Below, in pieces: positions 1 through 8,077 of a stretch of DNA of 13,674 nt; position 1 is the stretch's first letter; each line of letters begins with the position of its first letter. Location of the stretch: contig CAJXIT010000054.1 in NCBI GenBank assembly GCA_913054055.1, positions 1 through 13,674 on the forward strand, read 5' to 3'. The notes beneath the pieces were generated by a model. The model was not told the DNA's origin, ran no database searches, and worked only from the letters and a program-made list of their open reading frames with translations. This DNA comes from an uncultured Thalassolituus sp. Lineage in GTDB: Bacteria; Pseudomonadota; Gammaproteobacteria; Pseudomonadales; Oceanobacteraceae. A program made the position numbers and the translations under genes.

Positions 1-507
1 ACGTTTTTCCTGAGTAAGCTACCCGACTTTCATGCAGATATTTATACAAAGGGCGTCACGTTAAAGTTATGCGATACTCAGTGTGGTATCCAGCCGCAAT
101 TATCGGGTTTAAAACATTTAAATCGATTAGAGAATGTGTTGGCGAAACAAGAACTATGTGAAGAGTTTGATGGCTTGATGTCAAACTTTTTAGGGTTTGT
201 GATAGAAGGCACAATGAGTAATGTGTTTTTTGAAAAAAATGGCATGTTGTTTACACCAAATTTAAATATCTCTGGCGTGAAAGGTGTGATGCGCAGTTTG
301 GTCATGCAAGTTTGTCAGCGACAGGCTATTACATTGCAGGAACTAGACATAAAGCAAGCGGATTTACCATCATTTGACGCTGCGTTTATTTGCAATAGTG
401 TAATGGGTGTTGTCCCTGTAAAAAGAATAAAGCAACAAGTGTTGCAAATAAGTAAGACCACAAAGTTGCTTCAAAAAGAATTGAATACAAGGGGTGAGAA
501 TGAATAA
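1..507 (+). CDS. pabC: aminodeoxychorismate lyase (PabC), 5' end cut by window edge
   Basis: PabC is a PLP-dependent fold-type IV enzyme that splits 4-amino-4-deoxychorismate into p-aminobenzoate and pyruvate for folate synthesis in the cytoplasm. The reading frame is open from base 1, and 168 residues are visible. E. coli PabC is about 269 residues, so roughly the first 100 are outside the window. The fragment contains GLKHLNRLENVLA, typical of PabC. Its lysine (codon 112-114) aligns with the PLP lysine of the D-amino-acid transaminase/PabC family. Downstream come an EGTMSNVFF segment (the family's E-x-x-x-x-N-x-F strand) and a GVKGVMR segment. The gene ends in TAA at 505-507 and overlaps the mltG start by 8 nt, so translation is probably coupled. 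The pabC-mltG-tmk-holB order is common in gammaproteobacteria and supports the call. Confidence 0.93.
   Translation, partial: TFFLSKLPDFHADIYTKGVTLKLCDTQCGIQPQLSGLKHLNRLENVLAKQELCEEFDGLMSNFLGFVIEGTMSNVFFEKNGMLFTPNLNISGVKGVMRSLVMQVCQRQAITLQELDIKQADLPSFDAAFICNSVMGVVPVKRIKQQVLQISKTTKLLQKELNTRGENE
490..497 (+). promoter_or_regulatory. ribosome binding site that decides the mltG start
   Basis: AGGGGTGA resembles the anti-Shine-Dalgarno complement and its GGGG core ends about 5 nt before ATG 500. It favours ATG 500 over the in-frame GTG at 494, which lies inside the site. The site sits within the last codons of pabC. Confidence 0.6.
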
Positions 508-1528
508 ACGATATAGCGTAGTGGGTTTGATGCTCGCTATTTGGATCATTGCCTTTGGTATTTACGGTGTCACTCAATTACATGTGTCCTTAAACTTAGA
601 AGAGCCTGTTGTGGTCTCTTATGAACGAGGTCGTCCACTGTCTAGTTTTTTTACAGGGTTGGATGATCGGGGCATCATTGCAGATAGCCGTTTTGTAATG
701 ATTGTTGCAAAGCTGTCAGGTAAAGCAAGAAGGGCAAAAGCTGGAGACTATGAGCTTTTACCAGAAATGAGTAGCTTGGATGTTTTAAACTTATTGGTAA
801 AAGGTAAAACCGTTAAATATAAAATTACCTTGGTTGAAGGGCATAATATAAAAGAGACGTTAAGCCGAATTGCCAGTCACGAGCAACTCATTCAAGACCT
901 TCCTTCAGATATAAATGAGTTGATGCCGTTCTTAGGGTTGACGGGTCATCCTGAAGGGCGCTTTTTCCCAGATACTTATTTATTTGATCGCAATACTCGA
1001 GCTTCTGAAATATTGGTGCGTTCACAAGTCCGTTTGGAAAAGGTACTGGCTGAGCAATGGCAGAAAAAAGAAGAGGGTTTACCTTATAAAAATTCTTACG
1101 AAGCTTTGATCATGGCATCCATAGTGGAAAAAGAAACAGCTGCTCCAGAAGAGCGTGAAATGATAGCAGGGGTGTTTGTTAGGCGTTTGGAGAAGCGCAT
1201 GCGATTAGAGACAGACCCTACAGTGATTTATGGCTTAGGTGATCGCTATAAGGGTAATATACGGCGCAAACACCTGAGAGAAAAAACCGCCTATAACACG
1301 TATCGAATAAAGGGTTTACCGCCCACACCCATTGCCTTGGTGGGAAAAGAAGCCATATATGCAGCATTGCATCCGGCAGAAGGCGAGGAATTGTTTTTTG
1401 TTGCAAAAGGCGATGGTCGTCATTATTTCTCAAGCACTTTGGCAGAGCATAATAAAGCGGTTCGTGAATACCAGATCAATAAGCGAAAGAAATCTTCTGA
1501 ATATCGCTCAACACCGGATAAGAAATAA
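500..1528 (+). CDS. mltG: endolytic murein transglycosylase MltG (YceG-like)
   Basis: MltG is an inner-membrane lytic transglycosylase that cleaves nascent glycan strands in the periplasm and is proposed to act as a terminase for peptidoglycan polymerisation. From ATG 500 the protein has 342 residues, close to E. coli YceG (340). One N-terminal membrane segment spans about residues 6-26 (VVGLMLAIWIIAFGIYG), with a short basic start (MNKR) that suggests an N-in topology. The catalytic glutamate is the first Glu of ASIVEKET, near residue 210. Other family blocks are LETDPTVIYG, AYNTYRIKGLPPTPI and FFVAKGDGRHYF in the C-terminal half. The region around residues 85-120 resembles the LysM-like subdomain. 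An in-frame GTG at 494 would add two residues but is less likely, because the ribosome binding site overlaps it. The gene is followed by tmk after only 2 nt. Confidence 0.95.
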   Translation: MNKRYSVVGLMLAIWIIAFGIYGVTQLHVSLNLEEPVVVSYERGRPLSSFFTGLDDRGIIADSRFVMIVAKLSGKARRAKAGDYELLPEMSSLDVLNLLVKGKTVKYKITLVEGHNIKETLSRIASHEQLIQDLPSDINELMPFLGLTGHPEGRFFPDTYLFDRNTRASEILVRSQVRLEKVLAEQWQKKEEGLPYKNSYEALIMASIVEKETAAPEEREMIAGVFVRRLEKRMRLETDPTVIYGLGDRYKGNIRRKHLREKTAYNTYRIKGLPPTPIALVGKEAIYAALHPAEGEELFFVAKGDGRHYFSSTLAEHNKAVREYQINKRKKSSEYRSTPDKK

Positions 1529-1530
1529 TC

Positions 1531-2157
1531 ATGCAAGGTAAGTTTATTACCATTGAAGGAATCGAAGGGGTTGGCAAAAGCACCAACATCGCTTTTATTC
1601 AATCATGGCTTCAGTCTCAAGGGATTGAGTGTTTATTGACACGTGAACCTGGAGGCACAGACCTTGGGGAGCAATTAAGAAATATTTTGCTTCACGGAGG
1701 TGATGTTTCTGATAAAGCTGAGTTATTAATGATGTTTGCATCCCGTGCTCAGCACTTACAGGAAAAGATTAAACCTGCCCTTGATAGAGGGGTTTGGGTG
1801 TTGTGTGATCGATTCACGGACTCAACTTACGCTTATCAAGGTGGTGGGCGTCAATTAAATTTCGATTGGATTAGCCAATTAGAGCAGTTAGTGCACGGAG
1901 ACATGCAGCCTGATTTAACGGTATTGCTAGATGCCCCTGTTGAGGTTGGCCGAGCTAGAGCATCTGCTCGCAGTGAAGCAGATAGAATTGAAGCAGAAGA
2001 TATGGCGTTTTTTAATCGAGTGCGTGATATGTTTTTGGCTCGTGCAGAGCAATATAAGCGTTATTCAGTGGTTGATGCCACGCAGCCACTAGAGCATGTA
2101 CAAAAAGATATTGAGTTGTCGTTAAAGCACTTGTTAAACACTGCGGGTCCAGTATGA
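1531..2157 (+). CDS. tmk: thymidylate kinase (dTMP kinase)
   Basis: Tmk phosphorylates dTMP to dTDP with ATP in the cytoplasm, an essential step of dTTP supply. The 208-residue length is usual for the family. The P-loop is GIEGVGKST (residues 10-18), the dTMP-binding REPGGT motif is at 38-43, and the DRF motif at 93-95 is followed by STYAYQGGGR. The LID region at about 141-155 contains several arginines and ends in ADRIE, the bacterial type II arrangement with the catalytic arginine in the LID. The start ATG comes 2 nt after the mltG stop, with only a weak purine-rich site (GGATAAGAAA) upstream. Translational coupling to mltG is therefore likely. The TGA stop overlaps the holB start as ATGA. 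Confidence 0.97.
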   Translation: MQGKFITIEGIEGVGKSTNIAFIQSWLQSQGIECLLTREPGGTDLGEQLRNILLHGGDVSDKAELLMMFASRAQHLQEKIKPALDRGVWVLCDRFTDSTYAYQGGGRQLNFDWISQLEQLVHGDMQPDLTVLLDAPVEVGRARASARSEADRIEAEDMAFFNRVRDMFLARAEQYKRYSVVDATQPLEHVQKDIELSLKHLLNTAGPV

Positions 2158-3149
2158 AGGTGGCCACAGCTTTACCTTGGACTCAGGCCGTTTGGCAAAG
2201 GCTTACTCAGCAGCAGCTGGTAGGGCGACTAGGGCATGCCATATTAATGGTCGGGCAGGAGGGCATTGGCAAGCGTTTGTTAATGCGAGAATTTGCCCAG
2301 CAATTGTTGTGTACAGGCTTGGATGCAAAGCCTTGCGGTAAGTGTGCCAGTTGTATGTTATATGATGCAGGCAGCCATCCCGACCTGTTAATGGTTGAGC
2401 CAGAGGAAGCGGGGAAGCAAATTAAAATTGAGCAAATTCGAAAAGTTACTGAGTTTGTCAATACCACTCCTCAGAAGGGGGAGAATAAGGTGGTTTTGTT
2501 AGGGCCGTCTGAAGCCATGAACAATAATGCATCAAATGCTTTGTTAAAAAGCTTAGAAGAGCCAAGTGGTCATGTTACCTTGTTGCTATACAGCCATCAG
2601 CCTAGTGGCTTGTTGGCCACAATAAAGAGTCGTTGTCAGCAATATGAGTTGTCTCCACCCAATTGGCAGCAAGGTCTAGATTGGTTGCAGGTCAATAGTC
2701 AGGAAACTGGCTTGGAAAGTATTTTAAGGCTGGCTAAGGGTGCCCCCTTAAGAGCTTTAAGCATGATAGAGCAGGATATACATGTTCAATACATGCAGTT
2801 TTGCCAGGGCATGTTGGATCTCAGTAATGGCGGTAGTCATTGGAATGAAGTGATGCTCAAGTGGAAAAACTGGGATACTGGCAGTGTGTTACAGTGGTTT
2901 TATGAGTTGATCTTAGATATGCAGAAAGTGAAATCAGGCTTGCCCGAACAGAGTTTATCTATTCAAGAGCTGTCTGTGTTGACGCTTAAGCTGGCGGCTG
3001 TGTGTGATTATGCGCAGTTAGAGGGTATGCTTAATAAAGCCATTTTTTCTCAGCAAGCTTTAAGAGGTCAGGCAAATCCCAATTCTCAGATGTTAATTGA
3101 GACATTGTTAATTGACTGGATTTCGTTATTGGGGCAAGCTCGTGGCTAA
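2154..3149 (+). CDS. holB: DNA polymerase III delta prime subunit
   Basis: HolB is the stator subunit of the clamp loader, which places the beta sliding clamp on DNA. The 331-residue protein starts at ATG 2154 in a 4-nt ATGA overlap with tmk. It shows a P-loop-like element GQEGIGKR (34-41) that ends in KR rather than the canonical GKT/S, as expected for delta prime. Four cysteines form the zinc module (C53, C61, C64, C67), followed by GSHPD. LLKSLEEPS (131-138) and SRC (159-161) match the AAA+ SRC block used in clamp-loader interfaces. The remaining C-terminal part is the helical collar region, which is poorly conserved. Being next to tmk and pilZ is the usual gammaproteobacterial order. Confidence 0.95.
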   Translation: MKVATALPWTQAVWQRLTQQQLVGRLGHAILMVGQEGIGKRLLMREFAQQLLCTGLDAKPCGKCASCMLYDAGSHPDLLMVEPEEAGKQIKIEQIRKVTEFVNTTPQKGENKVVLLGPSEAMNNNASNALLKSLEEPSGHVTLLLYSHQPSGLLATIKSRCQQYELSPPNWQQGLDWLQVNSQETGLESILRLAKGAPLRALSMIEQDIHVQYMQFCQGMLDLSNGGSHWNEVMLKWKNWDTGSVLQWFYELILDMQKVKSGLPEQSLSIQELSVLTLKLAAVCDYAQLEGMLNKAIFSQQALRGQANPNSQMLIETLLIDWISLLGQARG

Positions 3150-3179
3150 TATGCCAGACAATAATAAAAGGTAGTTTTC

Positions 3180-3527
3180 ATGGCTCCAAAATTTGGACCA
3201 GGTAACGGGATTCTATCCCTTACCATCAAGGATAAAGCTGTACTGTATGCGGCCTATATGCCATTCATTAAAAATGGCGGTTTATTCATTCCCACAAATA
3301 AAAATTATACCATGGGTGATGAAGTATTCATGTTACTGAACCTTATGGATGAAGCAGAGAAAATTCCGGTTGCTGGCAAGGTTATCTGGATTACACCGAA
3401 AGGTGCCCAAGGTAATAAAGCGGCGGGTGTTGGAGTTCAGTTTGCCGAAGATAATGTTGCTCGAAATAAAATCGAAACACATCTGGCTGGAGCTCTTTCT
3501 TCAGATCGCCCAACCCACACTCTATAA
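3180..3527 (+). CDS. pilZ: PilZ domain protein, type IV pilus assembly factor
   Basis: This is the founding-type PilZ, a small cytoplasmic protein needed for type IV pilus biogenesis in Pseudomonas and relatives. In those organisms it acts with FimX and the PilB ATPase. The 115-residue protein matches the family length (about 118) along its whole length, with NGILSLTIKDKAVLYAAYMP, GGLFIPT, KIPVAGKVIWITPKG and GVGVQF. It lacks the N-terminal RxxxR motif that binds cyclic di-GMP in other PilZ domains, as is typical for PilZ itself. The start is supported by AAAAGG at 3166-3171, 8 nt before the ATG. It follows holB after 30 nt and ends 18 nt before the stop of the convergent araC-type gene. The C-terminal DRPTHTL tail is characteristic of this subfamily. 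Confidence 0.95.
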   Translation: MAPKFGPGNGILSLTIKDKAVLYAAYMPFIKNGGLFIPTNKNYTMGDEVFMLLNLMDEAEKIPVAGKVIWITPKGAQGNKAAGVGVQFAEDNVARNKIETHLAGALSSDRPTHTL

Positions 3528-3545
3528 TAAGTGACTTTTGAAGGT

Positions 3546-4637
3546 TTAGCTTAGCTTTTCTTGTAATAGATGGGCTAAATAAACCTTGATTGACTCACCT
3601 GACTGCACCCAATTATTTGTATGAGCCTCTCTGTACTCACCGGGCGTGGTGTTTAACCATTTTTTAAAGCTTCTGTGGAATGATCTTGGTTCGCTGAATC
3701 CCAGTCGAATGGCAATTTCTTGAGCGGGCAGTTCTGTTTGTGTGAGTAACTCTTTTGCTTGCTCCATTCTAATTTCATCTAACAGTTGCTGATAACTGCA
3801 ATCATACTGCTGCAGTTTGCGCTGAAATGTACGCTCGGTTAGCCCCAGTCTTTTAGATACCATGTCTTTTCTAGGAACCCCCTCTAATAGCAAACCTCTT
3901 ATTACATTTTTAGCTTGAATGGGAAGAGGCTGCTTATCGCTGATATCTGCCATTAAAATCTCAGCATGATTTTCCAGTGTTTTTAGGAGCTGATCGTCAG
4001 GCTGTCTCATGGGTAGGCTAATCAAATAGTCATCCATAATGAGCGCGTTATAGGGCGCATTAAAGCGAATAGGGCAGTTAAACATGGATTGAAATTGTAA
4101 AACGCTTTGCGTGTTTGGTTCAGAGAACTCAAGCCAAACCTGTTTAGGCTTACCATCAGGTTTGTCTACCAAGAATCGAGCGAAGTTAACCCATGAGCCT
4201 AAAACATTGGCGATCATGTGTGGGCGCACCATGGGATCAGAATAGTTACAGATCCACCTCATTTCGGTATCACCGTTTTCGAGTGTTTTTACTTCGCTAA
4301 CCCCCATGTCTCCAACTAACCTTTCATATAGCGGGGCTTTAATAAGTGCTTCTTTTAGGCTCTTACAGTTCATCACCATATAACCTAAAACACTGTATGA
4401 GCCGGCCTGAACATAGCGAGAAGTTTTCAATCCGAAGCAAGGGTCATCTGTTTCTTCAATTAAATAGCGAATAATTCGTTGAAAATCTTCACCCGTGATC
4501 CGTTTAAGATTATTGTTAAGAATCTCAAGGCTAACGTGATTGTCATTGAGTATGTTTTCAGGGGATAAGCCATAGTCGGCAGCTGCTTTTAAATACTGCA
4601 GAACAGCGGGCGATGATGCGAAGCCTAATTGATTCAT
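3546..4637 (-). CDS. AraC-family transcriptional regulator (Arabinose_bd-type N-terminal domain)
   Basis: This is a cytoplasmic DNA-binding regulator of 363 residues. The N-terminal part (about 10-200) resembles the long AraC-type effector/dimerisation domain found in the OruR/ErfA-like branch, with PAVLQYLKAAADYGL near the start and GYMVMNCKSLKEAL near residue 85. The C-terminal part (about 240-338) holds the two helix-turn-helix motifs. The first is around VSKRLGLTERTFQRKL and the second is around QEIAIRLGFSEPRSFHRSFKKW, ending with NTTPGEYR. A tail of about 25 residues follows the second motif. The gene is divergent from the AGPS-like operon, with 178 bp between start codons, so it probably controls that operon and itself. 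No clear Shine-Dalgarno site precedes the start; the position fits the family N-terminus. The ligand cannot be read from sequence. Confidence 0.9.
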   Translation of the reverse strand: MNQLGFASSPAVLQYLKAAADYGLSPENILNDNHVSLEILNNNLKRITGEDFQRIIRYLIEETDDPCFGLKTSRYVQAGSYSVLGYMVMNCKSLKEALIKAPLYERLVGDMGVSEVKTLENGDTEMRWICNYSDPMVRPHMIANVLGSWVNFARFLVDKPDGKPKQVWLEFSEPNTQSVLQFQSMFNCPIRFNAPYNALIMDDYLISLPMRQPDDQLLKTLENHAEILMADISDKQPLPIQAKNVIRGLLLEGVPRKDMVSKRLGLTERTFQRKLQQYDCSYQQLLDEIRMEQAKELLTQTELPAQEIAIRLGFSEPRSFHRSFKKWLNTTPGEYREAHTNNWVQSGESIKVYLAHLLQEKLS

Positions 4638-4815
4638 AATATAAGACTGATTTAACGTTTTTTATTGTTATGACTTTATTTGCACTGACATTGGCATAAT
4701 CGGTCGGTGTATCCAAACGAGCCAAAGTTAATATAGGCATCATAGCGATAGATGAGTAGAAGGTCTATTCATCAAACAACAATAATATTGTACAAAATAT
4801 ACAAGAGGTTCAGAT
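4638..4815. promoter_or_regulatory. divergent promoter region between the AraC-type regulator and the AGPS-like operon
   Basis: This AT-rich stretch must contain promoters for both genes. On the + strand two TAATAT boxes (4729-4734 and 4783-4788) could serve as -10 elements. Neither has a good -35 at 16-18 nt, which fits activator-dependent transcription. It also holds GGCATAAT (4693-4700) and GGCATCAT (4737-4744) as imperfect direct repeats 44 bp apart, a 23-bp dyad at 4751-4773 and the 8-bp palindrome TTGTACAA at 4788-4795. The assignment of individual promoter elements is tentative. Confidence 0.55.
4751..4773. promoter_or_regulatory. 23-bp inverted repeat, candidate operator or leader hairpin
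   Basis: The arms GATGAGTAGA and TCTATTCATC are separated by AGG. Nine of ten positions are complementary, and the tenth is a G opposite T, which would form a wobble pair in + strand RNA. The element ends 42 nt before the AGPS-like start codon. It overlaps the -35 position of the TAATAT box at 4783-4788. It could be an operator for a symmetric repressor, or a hairpin if transcription starts farther upstream. Confidence 0.5.
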
Positions 4816-6420
4816 ATGCGTCGTTGGAATGGTTGGGGAGATGATGGTTTTTCGATGGCTACACCTGAGTCAGGTATGGGGTATCTTGTATCTAAGGTTG
4901 CCCCTGGGCCAGTATTGGCAGATGTTGATTTGAAGTCAGTCTGTGATCAGGTGCCACAAAGTCGTTTACCAGAGCACCCGCTCATTTCAACTGATGCCGA
5001 ACAGAGAGTGCGCCACGCTCGCGGTCAAAGCCTACCTGATTGGTTGGCCATGAGAAGTGGTGACTTTGGTGTTTTTCCTGATGGCGTTGCCTTTCCTGAG
5101 TCAACCGAGCAAGTACAAACGCTTTTAAAGTTTGCCTATGAAAATGATATTGAAGTGATTCCATATGGCGGCGGCACCAGTGTTGCTGGCCACATTAATC
5201 CGCTTGAATCTAAAGTGCCTGTATTAACAATAGATATGGGCCGAATGAATCAATTATTAAGCCTTAATACAGAAAGTCAGATTGCCACTTTCGGAGCGGG
5301 TGTTCCAGGCCCTCAAGTTGAGGCTCAATTGCGTTCAAAGGGTTATACATTGGGTCATTATCCTCAGTCTTGGGAGTTGTCGACATTAGGAGGCTGGGTA
5401 GCTAGTCGCTCTAGTGGACAGCAGTCTTTACGTTACGGGCGTATAGAGCAGATGTTTGCTGGTTGCACCATGGTGACACCCAAAGGGAATTTAGATGTGC
5501 CAACTATCCCAGCGTCATCAGCGGGTCCTGATCTTCGAGAAGTGGTTATGGGAAGTGAAGGTCGTATGGGGGTTATTACTGAAGTAAATGTTCGAGTAAC
5601 GCCACTGCCGCAAGAAGAAAAATTCTTTGCAGTATTTTTACCGAGTTTTGAGTCGGCTAAAAGTGCGGTGAAAGAAATAGTACAAAATAAAATTCCATTA
5701 TCTATGTTACGTGTTTCAAATGCATTAGAAACAGAGACACAATTAAAATTAGCGGGTCATGAAAAATTGATCGGCGCGCTTGAGACTTATCTGTCTCTAC
5801 GTGGCGTTTCAAATGGAAAGTGCATGTTAACGTTTGGTGTAACAGGTAATAAAAAGCAAAACGCACTTTCACTTAAGCAAGCATTAAAAATATTAAAAGC
5901 TTTCGGTGGTGTAAAAGGCCCGAAAATGATGGGGGAGAAGTGGGCTGAAAATCGCTTTAAGTTCCCATATTTACGTGAAAACTTATGGTTAGAAGGTTAT
6001 GCCGTAGATACGTTTGAAACCGCTACAGATTGGCATCGTGTGACAGACCTCATGAATGAAATGGAGGAGTCTGTTCGCACAGCATTAACTGAGGAAGGGG
6101 TTGTTCCTCATGTTTATACTCATTTATCTCATATGTATACCCAGGGTTGCAGTATTTACACAACCTATGTTTTTCCAAATGCTGATAATTACGGTGATAC
6201 GTTGGCACGTTGGAAGAAAATCAAAGCGGCGGCTTGCCGTTCAGTATCAAATGGTACGGCAACTATTTCCCACCAACATGGTGTTGGTAAAGATCATGCT
6301 CCGTATATGACTGCTGAAAAAGGGCAGTTGGGTATGGAAACCATTCAAAGTTTAGTTGAGCATTTTGATCCGAAGCAGCAACTGAACCCAGGTACTCTTT
6401 TAGAATTAAAAGATAAATAA
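4816..6420 (+). CDS. FAD-binding oxidase of the alkyl-dihydroxyacetonephosphate synthase (AGPS) family
   Basis: This is a 534-residue VAO/PCMH-type flavoprotein. AGPS exchanges the acyl chain of acyl-DHAP for a fatty alcohol, forming the ether bond of alkyl-DHAP. The N-terminus carries RRWNGWGDD, matching the WNGWG signature of AGPS and supporting the start, which has AGAGG at 4804-4808. The FAD domain spans about 85-265, with PYGGGTSVAGH (117-127), a STLGGWVASRSSG block (189-201) and MGSEGRMGVITE (245-256). The C-terminal substrate domain contains LRVSN (298-302), FPYLREN (383-389), SIYTTYVF (446-453) and SHQHGVGKDH (485-494). From memory of the guinea pig enzyme, these align with its catalytic arginines, Tyr578 and His615-617 region. 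It lacks the eukaryotic peroxisomal presequence. It leads an operon with a GlpD-like dehydrogenase 35 nt downstream and an FGGY kinase. A D-lactate or glycolate oxidase role is less likely given the AGPS signatures, but the substrate is unproven. Confidence 0.82.
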   Translation: MRRWNGWGDDGFSMATPESGMGYLVSKVAPGPVLADVDLKSVCDQVPQSRLPEHPLISTDAEQRVRHARGQSLPDWLAMRSGDFGVFPDGVAFPESTEQVQTLLKFAYENDIEVIPYGGGTSVAGHINPLESKVPVLTIDMGRMNQLLSLNTESQIATFGAGVPGPQVEAQLRSKGYTLGHYPQSWELSTLGGWVASRSSGQQSLRYGRIEQMFAGCTMVTPKGNLDVPTIPASSAGPDLREVVMGSEGRMGVITEVNVRVTPLPQEEKFFAVFLPSFESAKSAVKEIVQNKIPLSMLRVSNALETETQLKLAGHEKLIGALETYLSLRGVSNGKCMLTFGVTGNKKQNALSLKQALKILKAFGGVKGPKMMGEKWAENRFKFPYLRENLWLEGYAVDTFETATDWHRVTDLMNEMEESVRTALTEEGVVPHVYTHLSHMYTQGCSIYTTYVFPNADNYGDTLARWKKIKAAACRSVSNGTATISHQHGVGKDHAPYMTAEKGQLGMETIQSLVEHFDPKQQLNPGTLLELKDK

Positions 6421-6455
6421 ATCGGTAAGAATTAGGCTCCGCCAAAGGAAATGAA

Positions 6456-8057
6456 ATGAATCAAGTGCAAATTGCACCTACACATGAAGAATCGCGACTA
6501 AAGAAAATTGATTACATTAACAGTGTAAAGCAATGGGATATGGTTGTGATTGGTGGCGGTATTACCGGTGCTGGTGTGGTGCGAGAAGCTGCTCGCCAAG
6601 GTCTAAAGGTTTTATTGCTAGAGCAAAAAGATTTTTCTTGGGGGACATCAAGTCGTTCTTCGAAAATGGTTCATGGCGGCCTACGTTATTTAGTGGAAGG
6701 TAATTTAAAGCTAACCAGTCACAGTGTAAAAGAGCGTGAGCGTTTGATGACAGAGGCCCCAGGATTGGTAGAGGTATTGCCCTTTATTTGGCCTCACTAC
6801 AAAGGTGGGTTCCCAGGGCCGTTAGCATTTAACGCGGTGCTGGCCGTATATGATGGTTTTGCTGGGCAGCGTTATCGTGAGTACTTAAATAAAGATGAGT
6901 CGCTATACCAGTTACCGAATATTAATACAGAGGGACTGGTTGGGGCCACACGTTTCGCAGACGCCGTCACAGATGATAGTCGCTTGGTTATGCGAGTTTT
7001 GCAAGAAGCAGAGAAGGATGGCGCTGTTCTTTTGAATTATGCAACGGCTAAAGATGTAATTAAGAATAATGATCATATAGGAGCGTTAACGGTTGAACTT
7101 GAAGGATTTTCTGAGGCGATAACAATTGAATCAAAAATCATTGTGAGTGCCACAGGCGCTTGGGCCGATAAATTTAGAGAAGACCTAGGTGGTAAAGCAA
7201 AGATTCGCCCGTTAAGGGGCAGTCATATTGTACTTCCTAGTTGGCGATTACCTTTATTCCAAAGCATAACAATGAAACATCCAGGAGATAATCGAAGCAT
7301 GTTTGTTTATCCATGGGAGGGGATGACGGTGATTGGAACAACGGATTTAGATAATCCAAAAATGACTAAATCAGAACCCGTAATCGAACAGCATGAAGTC
7401 GACTATCTAATGCTTGCTGTTAATCACATGTTCCCAAGTGCAAAGATTACTCAAGATGATGTGATTTCAACGTTTGCTGGCGTCAGACCGATTGTCTCAA
7501 GTGGCGGCGTTAATCCATCGTCAGAAAAACGCGATCACAGTGTTTGGGATGATCACGGTTTAATTACAGTGAGTGGAGGGAAATTAACAACCTTTAGATT
7601 GATTGCTCTTGATGTCCTTAAAGCCGCCAATAAATATTTGCCAGCCCTTAAATATAAAGATAATGATCAATCTATTTTCCGTCAGGCGGATATCATTCCT
7701 GAAAAACTCAAGGAGTTGGATCAGGAAATTCAAAACCGATTGCTTGGTTTTTATGGTGCTGGAATAAAAGAGTTGTGTGATTGTGTTGATGTGGATGGCT
7801 GGAAATTGGTGCCGGGGACTAAAACTTTTTGGGCTCAGGTTCGCTATGCAGCCCGACATGAACAGGCAGAGCATTTAGATGATATTTTGCTTAGGCGCAC
7901 TCGTTTGGGCTTGTTTTGCAAACAGGGGGGGCAGCTGTTTGTAAATGAGATCAAAGCGCTGTGTATGCAAGAAATGCATTGGGATGAATCTCGCTGGAAT
8001 CAAGAATGGAATCGTTATCAAGAAATTTGGAAGTCTTCGTATAGTCTTCCTGTCTAG
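6456..8057 (+). CDS. GlpD-family FAD-dependent glycerol-3-phosphate dehydrogenase/oxidase
   Basis: GlpD enzymes oxidise sn-glycerol-3-phosphate to dihydroxyacetone phosphate at the inner membrane and pass electrons to quinone. This 533-residue protein has the FAD dinucleotide fold at VVIGGGITGAG (30-40) and ATSS-like GTSSRSSK (63-70), followed by MVHGGLRY (71-78). It also has RPLRGSHIV (251-259), GTTDLDNP (294-301), FAGVRP (340-345) and SGGKLTTFR (373-381). The HGGLRY arginine, GVRP arginine and GGKLTT lysine match substrate-binding residues of E. coli GlpD. A DAO_C-like helical domain follows from about 400. Relative to E. coli GlpD (501 aa) it has about 24 extra N-terminal residues. The start is set by AAAGGA (6444-6449), 6 nt upstream. 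An ATG at 6451 opens only a two-codon frame. It lies between the AGPS-like and kinase genes and is probably cotranscribed with them. It may be a dedicated paralogue rather than the main glycerol-catabolic GlpD. Confidence 0.88.
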   Translation: MNQVQIAPTHEESRLKKIDYINSVKQWDMVVIGGGITGAGVVREAARQGLKVLLLEQKDFSWGTSSRSSKMVHGGLRYLVEGNLKLTSHSVKERERLMTEAPGLVEVLPFIWPHYKGGFPGPLAFNAVLAVYDGFAGQRYREYLNKDESLYQLPNINTEGLVGATRFADAVTDDSRLVMRVLQEAEKDGAVLLNYATAKDVIKNNDHIGALTVELEGFSEAITIESKIIVSATGAWADKFREDLGGKAKIRPLRGSHIVLPSWRLPLFQSITMKHPGDNRSMFVYPWEGMTVIGTTDLDNPKMTKSEPVIEQHEVDYLMLAVNHMFPSAKITQDDVISTFAGVRPIVSSGGVNPSSEKRDHSVWDDHGLITVSGGKLTTFRLIALDVLKAANKYLPALKYKDNDQSIFRQADIIPEKLKELDQEIQNRLLGFYGAGIKELCDCVDVDGWKLVPGTKTFWAQVRYAARHEQAEHLDDILLRRTRLGLFCKQGGQLFVNEIKALCMQEMHWDESRWNQEWNRYQEIWKSSYSLPV

Positions 8058-8064
8058 GTTGCAT

Positions 8065-8077
8065 TAGCTTTAAGCTA
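8065..8077. repeat. 13-bp palindrome between the GlpD-like and kinase genes
   Basis: TAGCTT-T-AAGCTA is a perfect inverted repeat around a single T, starting 8 nt after the GlpD-like stop. As RNA it folds only into a 4-bp stem with a 5-nt loop, followed by an A-rich run without a U-tract. It is unlikely to be a strong terminator. Its role is unknown. Confidence 0.3.

Noticed and set aside
3151..3174. Seven-codon mini-frame (MPDNNKR) between holB and pilZ
   Set aside because: It is too short to support, has no clear ribosome binding site of its own, and its end overlaps the pilZ ribosome binding site by chance.
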